Assembly: GCA_016200365.1 (NCBI GenBank)
Contig: JACQEW010000052.1
Coordinates: 1 to 7,091, forward strand
Source: Nitrospinota bacterium
GTDB taxonomy: Bacteria > Nitrospinota > Nitrospinia > UBA9942
DNA: 7,091 nucleotides
Reading direction: 5' to 3'
The notes under the pieces were generated by a model. The model saw nothing but the letters and a program-made list of their open reading frames with translations, did not search any database and was not told where the DNA came from. How positions within the stretch are numbered: position 1 is the stretch's first letter; each line of letters begins with the position of its first letter. The position numbers and the translations under genes are program-made. Below are positions 5,648-7,091 of this stretch, in pieces.

Positions 5648-5724
5648 AAGTGCAAGTGAAAGTGAAAGTGTAAGTGTAAGTGATAAGTATTTTTTCTTTT
5701 CACTTACACCTTCACTTACACTTT
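5648..5724. repeat. Hexamer tandem repeats in inverted arrangement (AAGTGN / CACTTN)
   Basis: Six consecutive hexamers of the form AAGTGN fill 5648-5683 (last base C, A, A, T, T, A). After a 17-base T-rich spacer, four hexamers of the opposite orientation follow at 5701-5724 (CACTTA, CACCTT, CACTTA, CACTTT). The arms pair over about 25 bases with roughly three mismatches, so the region can form a long hairpin. It fills almost the entire gap between the HD-GYP stop codon (5724-5726) and the rlmI start (5640). Unequal arm length suggests expansion or contraction of units. Confidence 0.85.
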
Positions 5725-6899
5725 CAGACTTTTTCCACAGAGTAATATTGACCCCTTATCTTTATAAACTCATCTTCCATTTTTAAAAAGGCATCTACCG
5801 CATCAGGGTCAAAATGACTGCCCGAATCCTTAATAATAAGCTCTCTGGCGGCTTCATGAGTCCATGCCTCTTTGTAGACCCTTTTGGATGTCAGGGCATC
5901 GTATACATCGGCAAGAGCCATTATGCGGGCAGACAGGGGAATATCATCCCCTTTGCTGCGATGAGGATAGCCTGTGCCATCGAACTTTTCATGATGGCAA
6001 TAAGCAATCTCTTTGCCTATAGTGAGGAATGTTATCTTTCGCCCCCTCAGTTTCTTTTCCGCCTCTGCAATGGCATCCCCCCCTATTACAGGATGCTGTT
6101 TCATAATATCGAATTCCTCATTTGTCAGTTTGCCCGGCTTTAAGAGGATACTATCGGGTATTCCAACCTTTCCAATATCGTGCAGAGGAGACGATTTGAA
6201 TATCAGCTCGATATATTTTTTATCAATTATACCTTTATACTTTTCTTTTGTGCCGAGCTCATGGGCAATCAGTCTGCAATAATTCCTTATCCTCTCAAGG
6301 TGGGCGCCTGTCTCAGGGTCTCTGTATTCTGCAAGTTTTGCAAGCCCTATTATAGTGGCGTCCTGCGTATCCTCTATCTCCTTTGTCCTCTCCTCGACCA
6401 GTTGCTCTAATGTCATATTGTATTCCCCAAGGGCATTGTATAGCACTTCCCTCTCTTCCATAAGACCCCTTATTCTGATATGGGCGCCGATACGGGCTAA
6501 CAATTCCTGGCTTTCAAATGGCTTTGCTATATAATCGTTAGCGCCGAGTGAGAGGACATTTTTTATCACATCCTTATCGCTGACTGCCGTTACCATAATA
6601 ATAGGGATTGAATTATATTCTTTCCTGTCCCTTATCTCCTTGCAGGCTCTATAGCCGTCCATCACAGGCATCTCTATATCCATCAGAATAAGGTCGGGTC
6701 TGCATCCTGAGCCTGCCGAAGAACCTGCAAGATTATCCAGCGCCTCTTTGCCGTTGGCAGCGGAAAATGTCTCATATCCTTCAATATGCAAGATACTCTC
6801 CAACAGCATCCTGATAGTAGGATTATCATCAACGATAAGAATGAGCTTCTTTTTTTCCGAAATCCCTTTCGAGTATATATCTTTTATATCAATAGCCAT
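5724..6899 (-). CDS. Response regulator with HD-GYP domain (predicted c-di-GMP phosphodiesterase, RpfG-like)
   Basis: Predicted cytoplasmic signalling enzyme that hydrolyses cyclic di-GMP when its receiver domain is phosphorylated. From ATG 6899 it has 391 residues. The REC domain (about 18-137) has acidic D24/D25, phospho-acceptor D74 (ILMDIEMPVMDG), T104 and K126. A helical linker, likely coiled coil, covers about 140-180. The HD-GYP domain (about 181-391) keeps H200, the H240-D241 pair with K244 (HDIGKVGIPD), H269 (KQHP), H302-H303 (HHEKFDGTGYP, GYP at 310-312) and D331, so it should be active. The frame is open for 52 residues further upstream, but that part is low-complexity and lies across the promoter, so 6899 is preferred; it has no Shine-Dalgarno. 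No histidine kinase is in the window. rlmI follows on the same strand. Confidence 0.92.
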   Translation of the reverse strand: MAIDIKDIYSKGISEKKKLILIVDDNPTIRMLLESILHIEGYETFSAANGKEALDNLAGSSAGSGCRPDLILMDIEMPVMDGYRACKEIRDRKEYNSIPIIMVTAVSDKDVIKNVLSLGANDYIAKPFESQELLARIGAHIRIRGLMEEREVLYNALGEYNMTLEQLVEERTKEIEDTQDATIIGLAKLAEYRDPETGAHLERIRNYCRLIAHELGTKEKYKGIIDKKYIELIFKSSPLHDIGKVGIPDSILLKPGKLTNEEFDIMKQHPVIGGDAIAEAEKKLRGRKITFLTIGKEIAYCHHEKFDGTGYPHRSKGDDIPLSARIMALADVYDALTSKRVYKEAWTHEAARELIIKDSGSHFDPDAVDAFLKMEDEFIKIRGQYYSVEKV

Positions 6900-6907
6900 A
6901 ATTTGAT

Positions 6908-6936
6908 ATAATATCTTTATAAGATATATCTTGCAA
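6908..6936 (-). promoter_or_regulatory. Promoter for the HD-GYP gene, placed for a nearly leaderless transcript
   Basis: On the minus strand TTGCAA (6931-6936) is followed by exactly 17 bases and then TATTAT (6908-6913, 5 of 6 matches to TATAAT). Only 8 bases separate the -10 from the ATG at 6899, so the expected start of transcription falls at or next to the start codon. This fits the absence of a Shine-Dalgarno there. Confidence 0.5.
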
Positions 6937-7001
6937 GTATATTCGCAAGTCATTAGAATATAGGGCATATTTAGTAACTTACAGATCAAATTCTTGCTTT
7001 T

Positions 7002-7031
7002 TTGGCAAGCCCTATGACAATGATTGATAAT
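7002..7031 (+). promoter_or_regulatory. Promoter for a gene starting just beyond the right edge
   Basis: On the plus strand TTGGCA (7002-7007, 5 of 6 matches) and GATAAT (7026-7031, 5 of 6) are separated by 18 bases. Transcription would begin near 7038 and run into AAGGAG at 7083-7088, a good ribosome binding site three bases from the window edge. A plus-strand gene divergent from the HD-GYP gene is therefore expected immediately after 7091. Confidence 0.55.
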
Positions 7032-7039
7032 CATAGTCA
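7015..7039. promoter_or_regulatory. 25-bp palindrome, operator-like, over the plus-strand -10
   Basis: TGAC-A-ATGATT (7015-7025), centre GAT (7026-7028), and AATCAT-A-GTCA (7029-7039) form an inverted repeat with a single A:A mismatch and an asymmetric 3-base centre. The flanks GCCC (7009-7012) and GGGC (7041-7044) extend the symmetry. It covers the -10 hexamer at 7026-7031 and the expected start of transcription, the classic place for a repressor operator. The binding protein is unknown; it is somewhat AT-rich like Fur-type boxes but does not match that consensus closely. Confidence 0.55.
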
Positions 7040-7082
7040 AGGGCAAGAAATTCATAGAACATAGAGTGTAAGTAAAGGGGAT

Positions 7083-7088
7083 AAGGAG
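7083..7088 (+). promoter_or_regulatory. Ribosome binding site at the window edge
   Basis: AAGGAG ends three bases before the window does. With the upstream plus-strand promoter it suggests a coding sequence whose start codon lies a few bases beyond 7091. Confidence 0.5.
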
Positions 7089-7091
7089 ATA

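Noticed and set aside
6900..7055. 52-residue N-terminal extension of the HD-GYP protein
   Set aside because: It runs through the divergent promoters and GCAAG repeats and lacks domain similarity; the REC domain is complete from the start at 6899.

Overview
The window looks like a chromosomal stretch from a Gram-negative, moderately AT-rich bacterium. A LolA-type lipoprotein chaperone and two exported or membrane proteins point to a diderm envelope. Several genes have strong GGAGG-type ribosome binding sites. The protein style and the many small dispersed palindromes recall environmental Nitrospirota or deltaproteobacterial-type genomes, but that placement is an impression and the sequence alone does not settle it.

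Left edge (1-220): the reading frame from base 3 ends at 101 and encodes the C-terminus of an ISL3-like transposase. It is followed by a plausible IS terminal repeat ending near 138, then a GC-rich hairpin at 161-206. Plus-strand block (311-3843): lolA-like chaperone, a small clan AA (retropepsin-like) aspartic protease, the membrane site-2 protease RseP, an unrecognised 89-residue protein, and an exported SMP-30/gluconolactonase-like beta-propeller. The block leans towards envelope and protein quality control. The last two genes are tightly spaced and probably co-transcribed; the others are separated by foldback sequences. Minus-strand block (3858-6899): a two-CBS-domain protein with its own good promoter, convergent with the propeller gene, then an RlmI-type 23S rRNA methyltransferase downstream of a REC-HD-GYP response regulator (predicted c-di-GMP phosphodiesterase). 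The last 190 bases are a divergent regulatory region. It holds a promoter-like element for the HD-GYP gene with almost no leader, and a separate plus-strand promoter overlapped by a 25-bp palindrome. That promoter leads to a Shine-Dalgarno sequence at the very end of the window, so another gene should start just past 7091.

The most unusual aspect is not one gene but the density of unrelated short foldback or repeat elements. Nearly every gene junction carries one (161-206, 997-1103, 1497-1525, 2614-2696, 4331-4448, 5648-5724). One further repeat-like segment (about 723-760) lies in frame inside lolA and adds a GHSERSEES-type peptide to the protein. I see no tRNA, rRNA or CRISPR array, and no complete new defence or biosynthetic system.
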